Positions 39,117-50,563 of a stretch of 64,000 bases of DNA are shown in pieces. The notes under the pieces were generated by a model. It searched no databases. It was given only the letters and a program-made list of their open reading frames with translations, and was not told where the DNA came from. This DNA comes from Rhododendron vialii (Eukaryota; Streptophyta; Magnoliopsida; Ericales; Ericaceae): NCBI RefSeq assembly GCF_030253575.1, contig NC_080559.1:3494501-3558500 (forward strand), given 5' to 3'. Both the position numbers and the translations under genes were made by a program. Positions within the stretch are counted from its first letter, which is position 1, and each line of letters begins with the position of its first letter.

Positions 39117-40103
39117 AAGTAAGAGAATATTTCAACCATATTATCATATAGATCAGTTCGATCGAGCATGTATCTGTTTATTGTTTATACTATGTAGAAC
39201 TGCAGAACGACATCTCGATAAAGTTTTGAGAACGTCACGTGGTAGCGCCCAAAAAAAGAATTTAGTGAAATTTTATATTTAATTTAAAAAAACCCCGAAA
39301 ATATGTATTTATGTACACACACAGCTATGTAGTATTGCAAGACAACTTTTTATGCGTTGAATTCTGATAGCGCCACATGACACCATCAAGAAAAGAGTTA
39401 GTCAATTCTTAAATCTATTTAATTTAAAAACCTATACTATATAGTTTGCATGACGACTTTTTGTGAGGAAAGCTCTAAAAGCGCTTCGTAGTGCTACAAA
39501 AGGGAGTAATATACATTAGGAAATACGTCATTTTTATAGCATTAATAAAACATCTTAAAACTTATGGACCAACTTTGGCAATGGATTAAGGTAACAAAAT
39601 CCGTCATTTCTACGAAAAATTTCTCGAATCATACACACATACACAAAATCTTTACACACTCACATGAGTGGTGGACCCGACGCCCTACATGTGAGAAACA
39701 TAGCTAGGTTGTTTAGTAGTACAAGTTTTGAGGGACGATTTTGAGTTAATAAGTGGAGAGAGGTAAGAGTAACAAGTGAAGAGAAAACATATTAGAAACT
39801 ATGCTGAGAGAGTGCGGAAATCTTGTCATTTTGAACCAACTAGAATCTTCTCTCACGAGCATATCCACTGATTTCAGGGGCCAGTTGTTTTCAATCGATC
39901 TCCCAGACTTCTGTGTGAGAGAGACAAAGAGAGTCCATGCTTGCACGAAACCACACAAAAAAAAGGTGTCCCGGTGTGAGGACGAAAAAAGAATAGTTTC
40001 TGTTTTCGGGGGGCAAACTGTCCTCAAACTTCTACGTACTTTCCTGCACTTCTTCGGTACGTGTTTTTCAAAACGTGCTCATCAGAGCTATTGACGAGAA
40101 GGT
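37636..40103. other. intergenic, no gene seen
   Basis: AT-rich, with a GA microsatellite at 39074-39112. Frames at 38595-38852 (minus), 38935-39282 and 39801-40094 have no recognised domain. Confidence 0.45.
39074..39112. repeat. (GA)n microsatellite
   Basis: About 19 GA units. Confidence 0.95.
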
Positions 40104-40112
40104 TTTTTAGAA

Positions 40113-40694
40113 GGAAGTGGATCCTCTCCGGTCCATGTTTTAAACTGGAGAAAACAGTCGCGATCTGATGCAAAAGTGCACACTCTGACACTTGCACGTC
40201 GGCGGGATATGGTAATCTCACCAAATTAACCATTTGGTTAACCAAGATTGAGTTTTGCCTACAACAACAAAGTGCATTTTTGTGTAGGCATGCTAGCTGG
40301 AGTTTTGGTGCACGAAACTTATTTCGTGAAGTTCTCCATGGGACCTAGTATTCCAACCCAATCAGATAATAGACTTTTGATATGTGTGGCTATATTATTT
40401 TCTGTTTCTTTGTTTGTAATTTGGAAGAAACACCATATCAAGATCTTTTAGTGAACCCATCTCTTAAAAAAAAACTTAGTCAACCCATTTGGGACCCAAT
40501 ATGATAATTGACTAACTAACTGTAATCAATGGTTTGAAGCTGTTCATCAAAGACTCTTTTTCGCAGGAAGAATTGAATTATTCACGCAAAGGGTTACTGA
40601 ACAGATCCGAACCATTGAATTTTCCAACGTACAGTCCAATTTTGGACTGTTTCCTCCTTCTATCCAAAACTTGGACCGGAGAGGATCTAATTCC
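40113..40694. mobile_element. Mutator-like element, family C long copy
   Basis: Ends GGAAGTGGATCCTCTCCGGTCC and (inverted) GGACCGGAGAGGATC, with perfect 9 bp duplications TTTTTAGAA at 40104-40112 and 40695-40703. 582 bp, non-coding. A 191 bp relative with its own 9 bp duplication lies at 51535-51725. Confidence 0.88.
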
Positions 40695-40703
40695 TTTTTA
40701 GAA

Positions 40704-42030
40704 TTCGCAATGAGATTATAGAAATGATACCGACCAAGATACTTAGTCCAGAAAACTCAAATCAACGTTTCAAATTTAAAGGAACTCTTCTAGGGAAGAG
40801 CTCTAAACCATTGATTGGGTTTCCTGTTTTCTCTTTCCTAGAGTACTGTACTAGGTATGATGAGATTAACATAGTACTAGTATTTATTTGTTCAAATTTA
40901 TCTCGAAGTAATGGAGCAATTGACTTCGAATTATTCACAAAATTGAACATTTCTAGAGAGGAACCTGGAGCCTGGGGGCTTGCCTGGGGTTTGATATGCC
41001 CTAAAGCACAAAGAAGTCCTGTTGAGACTCCAATATAAGCTATTTCAGGTCTAAAAAAATGTTCTGATTTATTCATTTTGTTTGACTCGCCAAGTTTGTT
41101 GCGTGCATCAAAATTTACCCTCATCGATCGGACATCGTGAGCAACCTAAATATAACACATTTGTATCGAAAGTGGTTAGAATTTTTTTTTCCCTCATTGA
41201 TAAGTAAAAAAACTCCTGAGGATTTATGAGTTCTTCTTTGATCATTTGCATCAACAATGGTGGACGATAATTTGGAGCGATACCAGTTTATAAGTTCAAA
41301 GGTCAATTAACAACAGCCTTTGACCCAATGGCATAAAGAGACGTCTAAAGTGAGGAATCAATTGCGTCTGCTGATGTCCGTCCTTGTAATAAATTACCAA
41401 CACATGCAGGAGTCCTTGAAGGCATGTTGATGTCCTTCCTTGTAATAAATCACCATGTAATAAATCACCAACACATGCAGGAGTCCTTGAAGGCATTGAT
41501 TTACGGGACAAGAATTGACTTGTCACCAATTCCTGCAATGTTGTTGAGCGAGTAGTGCACAACATGATACTGTGCACCATTTGAGCTGTTCGTTCGGCAT
41601 TTCAATAGTCCAAATTGCATCTCCATGGGAGAGATCTCATATCATATAGATAGAGCTACGTTCGAGACCTAGTGGTCCAATTGGAATGCACTTACGTCAC
41701 TGCTTATCTCATGACTAGAAAAAGTACAAAATGAAAGCTCATCTATGAAATTTATTGAAGATCAGTATCACATGGAATCTCAACTTCCAAAAATCGGATA
41801 GATTTAAGAACATTATCTTTTTATAAAAAAAAAAATCTTATTAAAGGCAAATAAGATAAATTTCAAGAAAAGAGCAGATAAAGCCCATCTTTTCAAAACA
41901 AGAAACAATTTGCGTCCATGAAATTTTCTGTTTTGTCAACAAGTGCAAAAAGGGTCGTTGTCCCGATCGTCCATCGAATTTTGACAGGGCAGAATCAGGA
42001 TTGGAACTAGAGATGGACCAAATTATGAGT
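40704..42030. other. unresolved region with overlapping open frames
   Basis: 40724-41038 (plus, 104 codons) and 40762-41124 (minus, 120 codons) are open on both strands; 41296-41580 is open on minus. Phrases such as NNSKSIAPLLRDKFEQINTS (minus) and ISREEPGAWGLAWGLICPKA (plus) look less random than their surroundings, but I recognise neither. 41390-41495 contains a tandem repeat of AACACATGCAGGAGTCCTTG. An organelle-derived insertion or an old gene fragment is possible. No function is claimed. Confidence 0.3.
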
Positions 42031-42190
42031 AATGGGTCTTCCATTACACATGATTATGTGTTAGACAGTTTGTACGGGCTTTACAAAATTAGATGTGCAT
42101 GAGTCCGTGTAATGGGTCTTCCATTACACACGATTATGTTTTAGACAGTTTGTACAGGCTTTACAAAATTAGATGTGTACGAGTGCGTAT
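42031..42190. repeat. 80 bp tandem duplication
   Basis: Units 42031-42110 and 42111-42190, both starting AATGGGTCTTCCATTACACA, differ at a handful of bases. Confidence 0.92.
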
Positions 42191-45122
42191 ATTTGTGTCA
42201 ATAAATATAGAAGTTTTCAATTATGAGAGAGAATCGTTTGTATATTAACAAAAGCAATAGTTTTAATCTACTTACCCAAAAAAAAGCAATAGTTTTAATC
42301 ACCCAAAATTATAATCACCAAAGTGGAGTAAGATAAAAAATTCAACCATCGTCCCATGTACCAAAATAAATCGAACCACATGCAAATGGGAGCTGATATA
42401 GCCTCGCAAGAGACCTATATTACCCTAGTTCACTAGGGAAAACTCATAATTTTTTTATATGTTTCAAGCATATATATATATACCCTAGTAAGAACTTTTC
42501 TTCATTTTGAGCCTTTGAAATTGGATCGTCAAGTTCTGTTGGGTACGTTACCAGAAGAAAAAAAATAGAAGTTATGTGGGTAGGCTAACTCATTCACTCT
42601 TTTTGTTTTGTTGCTAATTCAGTCAATCACGCAGTTATGAGCAAGGAGGACAGGAGACGAACCTAGCTTTTCTGGATTATTATCATTATATATGCAAACA
42701 AATAGTTTGTATTTATCTAAAAATGACATGGCTTTCATTATAAACTATATCAATATGAAATGGAGAGAGAATCAATAAAGTTCATATACAATTCCTTCAA
42801 CAACAAAAAATACAATCTGAACACGTTCTCCGGACATTTCTTCTGGTTGAAAAATTAATAGTCTGTTTGGAACTTAAGGAAAGTGGAAGAAAAGAAGAGA
42901 AGGAAAAATGAGAGAAAAGTTGTACAGCACAATTCTAGATATTTCTATTTTCTCTTTTCTTTTCTCTCCGGACCAAACAATAAGAGAGAGAAGTTTTTTT
43001 AATTTTTCCTTCCTTTCTCTTCTTTTCTACAAGTTCCAAACAGAGCACAAGACCTTCATCTTTCAAAAGTTTCCCTAGCTAGTAGGAGTGAACTAATCTG
43101 GAAAAAGCTTAGCCAATTAACCAATGGCAATCACCATATCTGCAAAATAAGACAAGAAGGTTTCTTTCTGTTGTAACCACTCTGCTTCAGAAATTTTTGG
43201 ATGCCGGGTGGGTACACATGGCGCCCGCTCGATGCATTCGGATAATCTATTTCGGTTTGGATTTGGAGAGAGAATGGTGGGGTGAGAGGAAAGAAGGTCC
43301 AATACACTTTTAGACGGCCCAAATGGGATGCTCAGTTGGCACCACATGGACAAGACCCACGTGCTACCCATCCAAAACCCAAAAATTGCTCCACTACATG
43401 ACATGGTACTCCACATGGAGGCACAGTACTTCTCAAAGTCTCAGACATTTTCCTTCGAGCACGTGTTTGAAAGTGACCGTTACGAACCTACTCCCAAAAT
43501 AGTAAATTGTGATTTGTAGTTTTCCAGTTTTGGACAGAAGAACCCTTCTAAATTAGAAAGTGTGTTTTTTAGCATCATGTGAATCGTTTTTCGATCTTGT
43601 AGAGTCTGTACATTTAAGGGTAAGTGATGGTGGAAGTGAATGGAGCCCCAAGTGGCGGTGAACACCACGTGACAGAATGGCGGTGCTCTGAAAGAAAAGA
43701 TACGGTAGAGTCCAGACCCATCTTCTATGATAAATTTCACATGTATTCAATCAGTACTCACAAGTACAGTAGGAAGTAATTAGTTAGTTAGAATGACGAC
43801 CTATATATATTATACAGGTTGGGGTATGTATGTTGGAAGCTAGTACAGTAGTACGTCTGTTATTATCAGAATCAATCATCAATTTTCTACATGTATAAAT
43901 TTTATTTTCTAACTTAAAGGCTAGGGTATTTTCTAGTTGTCTTAGACATTTTAATGCCTATTGTAGTTATTCTATACATATCCCGTGTGAAATTTGAGGT
44001 AAAAAATATGTTTGCTAACTTATTATTCAACTCAACATTTACGGTACAAATCCCACAAACCATTTATACAAGGCTATATATATATACTAAAATGCAAATT
44101 CATCTGACTTTATTTCAAAGATTCGGAGGCATGCCCGAATATTCAAAATTTTCAAAATAAAACCTTAATTTTCTAACTTAAATAGTATTTGTTTTGGACT
44201 TTTTTATGCATATAATATGGTAGCAGTGCTATGCATTTTGTGCATTATTGATACTCTAAACTTTGAACGAAGAAAGCAAGATAACGAGCAGGGAAATTGA
44301 ATCAAGCCTCTAGATCGATCTGTCTCTCTAATCATGTACCATCATTGAGGTGCGGTCATGATTTCACATCATTACATCTCTTTGTTTTCCTTGATTTAAG
44401 TATAAGAGGGTCGTCATTTCAGTGGTAATTAAAAATTTCGAAAAGCAAACACTTGTGCATAAAATGTCAAAAGTGAGCTCACCCTCCAATCATCGCCCGC
44501 ACATACTGCCTACCAAATGTAATATTAAATGAGAACAAGTTGTTGTATATATAATAGTTGTATGCATGCATACCTCGCCGGAAATTTGAGTTATAAATGC
44601 TGTGTTTGGATGGATTTTTGAGAAATTTTTTGGGGTTATGAGTGGAGAGAGATATGAGAGTAATGATTGAAAATAAATGTAATGAGTGGAGAGAGATAGA
44701 GAGAGAAATGAGAATAATGATTGAAAATAGAAATAATGAGTAGAGAGTAATGATTGGAAGCAGGAATAATAAGTATTTTTTGAGTTGAATTTTTTTTTTC
44801 AAAAAGGAAACCGAGCAAGACAAAAAATATGCTTGCAACGTTTTTATTGTTCAATTAAATATGTCCGACCGACGCAAGCTCCATACTTTTATTCGAGTGC
44901 ATGTCGATGTCCAACAAGTACAAATACTTTAAACATTTTGAAAGATTCATCTAACATAGATATGACGGCCGATAAGAAACCCAAAATCATATACTATATA
45001 TTTCCATCTACACAAATTTTATGGTAAGATACTGTTTGATTATTGATACAAGACCTTGCAGCCGTTGGATCAAAAGTGGGTACGTACCATATCCAACAAT
45101 ACACCTTAATACCCTCAATCAT
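42191..45122. other. intergenic with MITEs, no gene seen
   Basis: 42861-43049 is a small TIR element (AGTCTGTTTGGAACTT / AAGTTCCAAACAGAG). 43190-43393 is a probable decayed family A MITE (AAATTTTTGGATGCCGGGTG ... CCAATACACTTTTAGACGGC ... GCTACCCATCC). 44590-44780 holds loosely repeated GAGTGGAGAGAGATA phrases. Frames here carry no domain. Confidence 0.5.
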
Positions 45123-45357
45123 GAGAAATTTTTCGGTGCCAGATGAATATATCCCACGTGGTATCCGCTCAGCACATTTGAGCCGTCCAATACACTTTTG
45201 GACGGCTCGGATTAAAACACTCTCTCTCCCTCTCACTCCAACATTTTCTCTCCCATTTTTTTCTCTCCAAATCTGAGCCGTCCAAAAACGCAAAGGACGG
45301 CTCGGATGCGCTGAGTAGGCACCACGTCCTACCTACCCGGCATTGAAAATTTTTTCC
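45123..45357. mobile_element. family A MITE in the promoter of the zeatin-UGT-like gene
   Basis: GAGAAATTTTTCGGTGCCAG at the left and CGGCATTGAAAATTTTTTCC at the right, with the family interior CAATACACTTTTGGACGGCTC and its inverted partner GAGCCGTCCAAAAACGCAAA. No clean 9 bp duplication. The right end is about 60 bp upstream of the TATA box at 45420. Confidence 0.8.
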
Positions 45358-45419
45358 TTGAGAAATTTTTTGGTACAGGGTGGGTAATGTGCAAGATATA
45401 TATGGGGTAATTAGCTCCT

Positions 45420-45427
45420 TATAAATA
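45420..45427 (+). promoter_or_regulatory. TATA box of the 45482 UGT gene
   Basis: TATAAATA 55 bp before the ATG at 45482, the only good TATA match in the immediate upstream region. An out-of-frame ATG at 45435 lies so close to the TATA box that it may precede the transcription start. Confidence 0.6.
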
Positions 45428-45481
45428 CATTGCCATGTTTTTCAAAAACTTCACAAGGTTTGGAGTTAACATATCTTTCCA

Positions 45482-46906
45482 ATGTCCCACCAACAAAACC
45501 ATGGCCAAGGAGGCCTTAAGCAAGCCCAAGTGGCTGTGGTCATGGTACCCTTACCGGCTCAAGGCCATCTCAACCAGCTCCTCCACCTCTCCCGCCTCGT
45601 CTCCGCCTACAACATACCGGTCCACTATGTTGCCTCCGCCACCCACAACTGCCAAGCCAAGCTTCGCGTCCACGGTTGGAACCTCCAATCCGCCTCCAAT
45701 ATCCACTTCCACGAATTCCCAACCCCTCATTTTCACTCTCCTCCTCCAAACCCTAACGCCTCCGTCAAGTTCCCCTCACATCTCCAACCCTCGTTCGATG
45801 CCTCATCCCACCTCCGCGATCCCTTTGCCAAACTCCTACACTCTCTCCTCCCGAAATCACAAAGAATCATCGTCATTCACGACTCACTAATGTCTTCTGT
45901 CGTCCAAGATCTAGTTCTGATACCACACGTCGAGTCATACTCTTTCCACAGCGTCTCCGCGTTTGCTATGTTCTTTTACTTTTGGGAAGCCTTAGGAAGA
46001 CCTTTTCCAGTCGAACTCGAACTGCTGAAAGACCTTCCTTCTCTCGAAGGTTGCTTCACGACGGAGTTCAGAAAATTCGTCACCAAACAACACAAGTGCA
46101 CAAATCTCGCCTCGGGTCGCCTTTACAACACATGCAAAGCCATAGAAGGCCCATTCCTTGATCTACTAGCGAAAGAAGAGATCAGTGGAAACAAGAAACA
46201 ATGGGCTCTCGGGCCGGTGAACCCGGTGGAAATACAAGACAACAACTTGAGCTCAAATCATGCCCACAAATGTCTGGAATGGCTTGATAAACAAGCTCCA
46301 AACTCTGTGATCTACGTCTCTTTCGGAACCACAACTTCCTTGAGCGATGCACAAATCAAAGAGCTAGCACTTGGGCTGGAAAAGAGTGAGCAGAAGTTCA
46401 TCTGGGTGTTGAGAGACGCCGATACCGGTAACATATTTTCAGGAGAGGGAAAGAGAGGTGATGATGATCAGCTGCCAAAAGGGTATGAAGAGAGAGTTGA
46501 AGGGAGGGGAATGGTGGTGAGAGGGTGGGCGCCACAACTGGAAATCTTGGGGCACCCGTCCACGGGCGGGTTCATGAGTCACTGCGGGTGGAACTCTTGC
46601 ATGGAAAGCATAACAATGGGGGTGCCCATAGCAGCTTGGCCTATGCACTCGGACCAGCCAAGGAACACTGTGCTGATAACAAAATTGCTGAAGATTGGAT
46701 TAGTCGTGAAGGACTGGGCGAGGAGGGAGGATTTGGTGGAGTCGACGACTGTCGAAAGAGCTATTAGAATGTTGATGGGGTCGAGGGAAGGAGAGGAGAT
46801 GAGGAGGAGGGCGGCGGAGCTGGGTGGTGCCGTTGGAGAGTCCGCGGCGGAAGGTGGTGGTTCTCGATCGGAGTTGGACTCTTTCATTTCTCATATCACA
46901 AGATAG
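45482..46906 (+). CDS. zeatin O-glucosyltransferase-like UGT (UGT93 type)
   Basis: A single exon of 474 aa, the usual length for the family. The N-terminal domain has VVMVPLPAQGHLNQLLHLSR with catalytic His29 and the partner Asp in VIHDSLMSS. The PSPG donor box is complete at residues 349-392: WAPQLEILGHPSTGG, then HCGWNSCMESITMGVPIAAW, and the final HSDQ. The Gln at its end favours UDP-glucose, but members also use UDP-xylose. PSPG plus NTVLITKLLKIGLVVKDW match zeatin O-glucosyl/O-xylosyltransferases almost word for word. These cytosolic enzymes attach a sugar to the side-chain hydroxyl of zeatin, giving storage cytokinins; relatives with other acceptors exist, so zeatin is likely but not proved. 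No intron is needed. The 5' half uses C-rich codons, the 3' half G-rich ones. The promoter carries a MITE (45123-45357) and a TATA box at 45420. Confidence 0.92.
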   Translation: MSHQQNHGQGGLKQAQVAVVMVPLPAQGHLNQLLHLSRLVSAYNIPVHYVASATHNCQAKLRVHGWNLQSASNIHFHEFPTPHFHSPPPNPNASVKFPSHLQPSFDASSHLRDPFAKLLHSLLPKSQRIIVIHDSLMSSVVQDLVLIPHVESYSFHSVSAFAMFFYFWEALGRPFPVELELLKDLPSLEGCFTTEFRKFVTKQHKCTNLASGRLYNTCKAIEGPFLDLLAKEEISGNKKQWALGPVNPVEIQDNNLSSNHAHKCLEWLDKQAPNSVIYVSFGTTTSLSDAQIKELALGLEKSEQKFIWVLRDADTGNIFSGEGKRGDDDQLPKGYEERVEGRGMVVRGWAPQLEILGHPSTGGFMSHCGWNSCMESITMGVPIAAWPMHSDQPRNTVLITKLLKIGLVVKDWARREDLVESTTVERAIRMLMGSREGEEMRRRAAELGGAVGESAAEGGGSRSELDSFISHITR

Positions 46907-47144
46907 TCGAGTGATTTGAGGTTAAAGAAATTATCTTCTAGCATGATTCTATGAAAGTGTGCTGAATTACTAATGCTTTATGAATTTCTTGGATTATTTT
47001 CTCCGTTATTTTTTTGGACCTTTTATAAATGCAGTAGTAGGCAGGGGCGGAGATAGCTATGGCCGGCGGGGCCGGCGCTGCAAATTTGTGTACTTCCCAA
47101 TTTAAATGTTTTTTTATGGAAGATCGTTTAATTTTGAGTGCAGC
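46907..47144. other. 3' flank and hAT-like terminus
   Basis: After the UGT stop, CAGGGGCGGAGATAGCTATG at 47042 is a hAT-type end followed by the usual GC-rich run. A TCCGCCACTG at 50136-50145 could be its far end, but the flanks do not match as an 8 bp duplication. Confidence 0.4.
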
Positions 47145-47560
47145 TATACGTACTGACCGAAACGTTGGGAAATCGTACCGATGGCCGTGCTGGGCCGTCT
47201 CCAGCCACCGGACAGCCGATCCGAGCCGTCCAAAAATTCTATAAAAAAAATGAGGGGCCTTACGTGGGAATCAACGACATCCAATGTGTGTAGGGTGCTT
47301 GATCTAAATACTCTTTTTTCGTGTCAATATGTATAGACATATGTACCCGAAAAAAAGAGTGTTTAAAGACATATATACACGAAAAATGAGTGTTTAGATC
47401 ATGCACCCTACACACATCGGATGCCGTTGGTTCCCGCATTAGGTTCCTCATTTTTTTTTTTATAGAATTTTTGGACGTCTCGGATCGGCCGACCGGTGCT
47501 TGGAGACAGCTCGGGGCGGCCGTCGGTACGATTTTCCTACAGTTTTGGTCGGTACGTATA
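47145..47560. mobile_element. palindromic DNA element, family B
   Basis: Inverted arms of about 180 bp: TATACGTACTGACCGAAAC at the left against GTTTTGGTCGGTACGTATA at the right, then CGTACCGATGGCCG / CGGCCGTCGGTACG and GATCCGAGCCGTCCAAAAAT / ATTTTTGGACGTCTCGGATC. The core ACACACATCGGATGCCGTTG recurs near 57305 and in altered form near 29200. No target duplication beyond the palindrome was seen. Confidence 0.75.
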
Positions 47561-47854
47561 GGATTTTCGTTTAATTTTGACATTAAAAAATTATATTTTT
47601 TGTTATGCTTTTTCGAACTTTTTTGCACCATTTGAAAGTACTCACTGTGATTTTTTGAATGACGTAAAAAATTATAATTTAATTTCAAAATTTCTTTATT
47701 TCTTATGTCTAAGTTACGCGGTCTTTCCATAAGATGTATTTAAATCAAAACGAATGCAGTAGGAGTAACTTTTATGTAACAGGTTTATGTATATTTAAAG
47801 GGGATATTTAAATAGTTATGATCAATATATGAATCTGGTACGTAAAAATTAAAC
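47561..47854. other. AT-rich spacer
   Basis: No feature seen. Confidence 0.4.
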
Positions 47855-48130
47855 GGAATAATTTCGGTGTCTCCGATCATTTTAGGGATACCATAACTTT
47901 TGGCATAACAAAACCATTATAAGTATAACCAAAATTCATTACAAGCATAACAGAACAATAACAAGACATAACTTGTTTGTTATGCCTTAGTTGGATTTGG
48001 TAATGCCTTGATTGGCTTTTTGGATATTCCTTGGTTATGCCTTATTTGGATTCTGTTGTGCTCATAATGGTGAAGTTATGCCAAAAATTACAGTGTCTCC
48101 AAAATGATCAAGGACACCATAGCATCATCC
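47855..48130. mobile_element. MITE family D copy 1
   Basis: Ends with GGACACCATAGCATCATCC; starts GGAATAATTTCGGTGTCTCC. Long complementary arms are built from phrases such as TTACAAGCATAAC and GTTATGCCTT. Same family as the copies at 48207, 48447, 50564 and 51116. Confidence 0.75.
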
Positions 48131-48206
48131 AAAATAAAATTACAAATAAAGTCAACTTAAGTTCCGGGAATTTGGACACCAAAATAAAATGATCAAGGAC
48201 AATATA

Positions 48207-48446
48207 GCACCATAGCCGTTTGGGGACACCTTAATTTTTAGCATAACTGACCATTACAAGCATAACCAAGACCAGTGATGTGTATAACCAAAACCTTACA
48301 AAGGCATAACCCCCAAAATCCCAAAAATTGTGGGGATTTTGAAGATTATGCCTTTGTAAGGCCTTGGTTATACATATCACTGGTTTTTATTATGCTTGTA
48401 ATGGTTGGTCATGCCAAAAATTACGGTGCCCCTAAAATAACCGGAG
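48207..48446. mobile_element. MITE family D copy 2 (CTTACAAAGGCATAAC subtype)
   Basis: CCGTTTGGGGACACCTTAAT to ATTACGGTGCCCCTAAAATA, with strong internal arms (ACCAAAACCTTACAAAGGCA / TGCCTTTGTAAGGCCTTGGT). Same subtype as 51116-51387. Confidence 0.75.
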
Positions 48447-48715
48447 ACGTCTCCGGTCATTTTGGGGATACCGTTATTTTTGGCATAACTTCACCATTAT
48501 AAGTATAACTAAAATTCATTACAAGCATAACAAAACCGAAATAAGGCATAACCAAAGAATATTTAAAAAACCAACCAAGGCATAACCAAATCCAAGAGTT
48601 ATACTTTGTTATGATTTTGTTATGCTTGTAATGGATTTTGGTTATGCTCATAGTGATTTTATTATGCCGAAAATTACGGTGTCCCCAAAATGACCGGGAA
48701 CACCGAATTCATTCA
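48447..48715. mobile_element. MITE family D copy 3
   Basis: Directly abuts copy 2 at the palindrome CCGGAGACGTCTCCGG. Runs from GTCTCCGGTCATTTTGGGGA to CCAAAATGACCGGGAACACC, with ATAAGGCATAACCAAAGAAT inside. Confidence 0.75.
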
Positions 48716-48952
48716 CAGTATAATAACAAGGGTGTATTGTTACTAAATAAGAACTTAATTATTTACGGAGCTAATCACGACCGTCTAAAGTGTTTTGGAC
48801 GGTCCAAATGTTAATGCTTTTCCCCATAAGAGTTTTATTTAAATTCGAACCGCCTAAAACCAAAATAAACGATCGAGATCGCGCGAAGCAGTGAATAACT
48901 TCTTTCACTGGCTTATTATTTGTGGTTCGGCCTCTCTCTCGCATTAAATCTT

Positions 48953-50118
48953 GGGCAAATTTCACTGACCTCCCCTGAGGTTTCTGACACGAACAGAAAC
49001 CTCCCCTGAGGTTTCTGAAATGACATTGCCCTCCCCTCCTTTACCCGACAATACCAAGGGACCCCCCTGCCATTACCTTTCCGTTAGAAAATGGATGGAA
49101 AAGGTGATGTTGTACTATACTTTTTACAATACCTATACTACTCTCATCAGACTCTTTACCATTCTCATTTATAAAATATAAAATACAAACATTTCTACAC
49201 TTTGTGCTCATTTCACTTTGAGATTTTGTCCTTATTTAAAAGGATTCATATTTGTTAATTTTCTGTCAAACTCTTGTGAATTATTGGTTCGTCTTGATAA
49301 GAGGAATTGAAAAAGTAAAAAATTAAGACTTTTACCAAATATTTTGAGAAATTCAATATTTTGGGTAAAAGTAATAAATTTATACTCCTTTGATTCCTCT
49401 CGTTGAGACAAACCAATAATCTATAAAAAATTAACGCAAAACTAGCAAATACGAAAAAAATTCAAATATGAACAAAAATCAAAAAGCCTAAAAATCCCAC
49501 AAACAAGCCTGCATGAAAAAATTGAATATGAACAAAAACTTAAAAGCCTAAAAATCCCACATACAAACCCACAAATTTTTTTTTCGTGCGGGCTTGTTTG
49601 TGGAGTTTTTTAGGCTTTTTGGTTTTTGTTCATATTTGAATTTTTTTCGTATTTGCTAGTTTTGCGTTAAATTTTTGTGGATTATTGGTTTGTCTCAACG
49701 AGAGGAATCAAAATAGTATAAATTTATTACTTTTACCCAAAATATTGAATTTCTCAAAATATTTGGTAAAAGTCTTAATTTTTTACTTTTTTCAATTCCT
49801 CTTATCAAGACGAACTAATAATTCACAAGAGTTTGACAGAAAATTAACAAATATGAATCCTTTTAAATAAGGACAAAATCTCAAAGTGAAATGAGCACAA
49901 AGTATAGAAATGTTTGTATTTTATATTTTATAAATGAGAGGGGTAAAGAGTCTGATGAGAGTAGTATAGGTATTGTAAAAAGTATAGTACAACATCACCT
50001 TTTCCATCCATTTTCTAACGGAAAGGTAACGGCAGGGGGGTCACTTGGTATTGTCGGGTAAAAGAGGGGAGGGCAGTGTCATTTCAGAAACCTCAGGGGA
50101 GGTCAGTGAAATTTGCCC
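48953..50118. mobile_element. giant palindromic Mutator-like element, 1,166 bp
   Basis: Starts GGGCAAATTTCACTGACCTC and ends with its exact reverse complement. The arms, about 48953-49520 and 49576-50118, pair almost throughout with few mismatches, around a spacer of about 55 bp that repeats part of the left arm (AAAGCCTAAAAATCCCACA). Perfect 9 bp duplications TTAAATCTT lie at 48944-48952 and 50119-50127, the Mutator signature. It has no transposase. Small frames on it (such as 49685-49870) are not genes. Transcribed, it would give a hairpin of over 500 bp, a likely source of small RNAs (inference). Confidence 0.93.
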
Positions 50119-50563
50119 TTAAATCTTAGGTCCGCCACTGCGGACAGGCGGCGGGCTAAAAAGTGCAAGAAAAAAGGCAGACAGATAACGTTGAGACAAG
50201 TCAAAAAGATAAGGTTTAATTTGTCTAGTAGTAATTTAATTTCAATAAATAAGATCAAGAGATGGCAAAAGAGAATTGAGAACACACTGAAACTAGCAAA
50301 ATGCCAAAATAGCAGGTTCTGGACAAAAGGCAAGCGCATGCACTTGGCCCATAAGAGCATCTCCAAAAGAATAAGCGAAATTTTATAAGAGCAGTTCAAA
50401 TTATTGCAATATATGATCGGTGGGATTCACAAATGGTGGTGATACGTTAGGTGGATAGAATTTAATCTCTATCTTTTTTAAGGTATAAGTGGTGCCAAAA
50501 ATCAAGATCGGACCAATACATTCTCTTTTATTTATGTACCAGAGATACATGTAAATAAACTAA
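50119..50563. other. spacer, no gene seen
   Basis: Includes TAAGAGCATCTCCAAAAGAA at 50352, a lone end similar to the Harbinger MITE at 10978. Frames on both strands at 50103-50399 have no domain. Confidence 0.4.

Noticed and set aside
45435-45890. 151-codon frame overlapping the start of the UGT at 45482
   Set aside because: Out of frame with a full-length UGT and without a domain; its ATG is only 15 bp after the TATA box.
47042-50145. A 3.1 kb hAT element spanning the MITE cluster (CAGGGGCGGA ... TCCGCCACTG)
   Set aside because: The ends look right, but the flanking 8 bp (AGTAGTAGG region versus CGGACAGG) do not match; kept only as two possible hAT ends.
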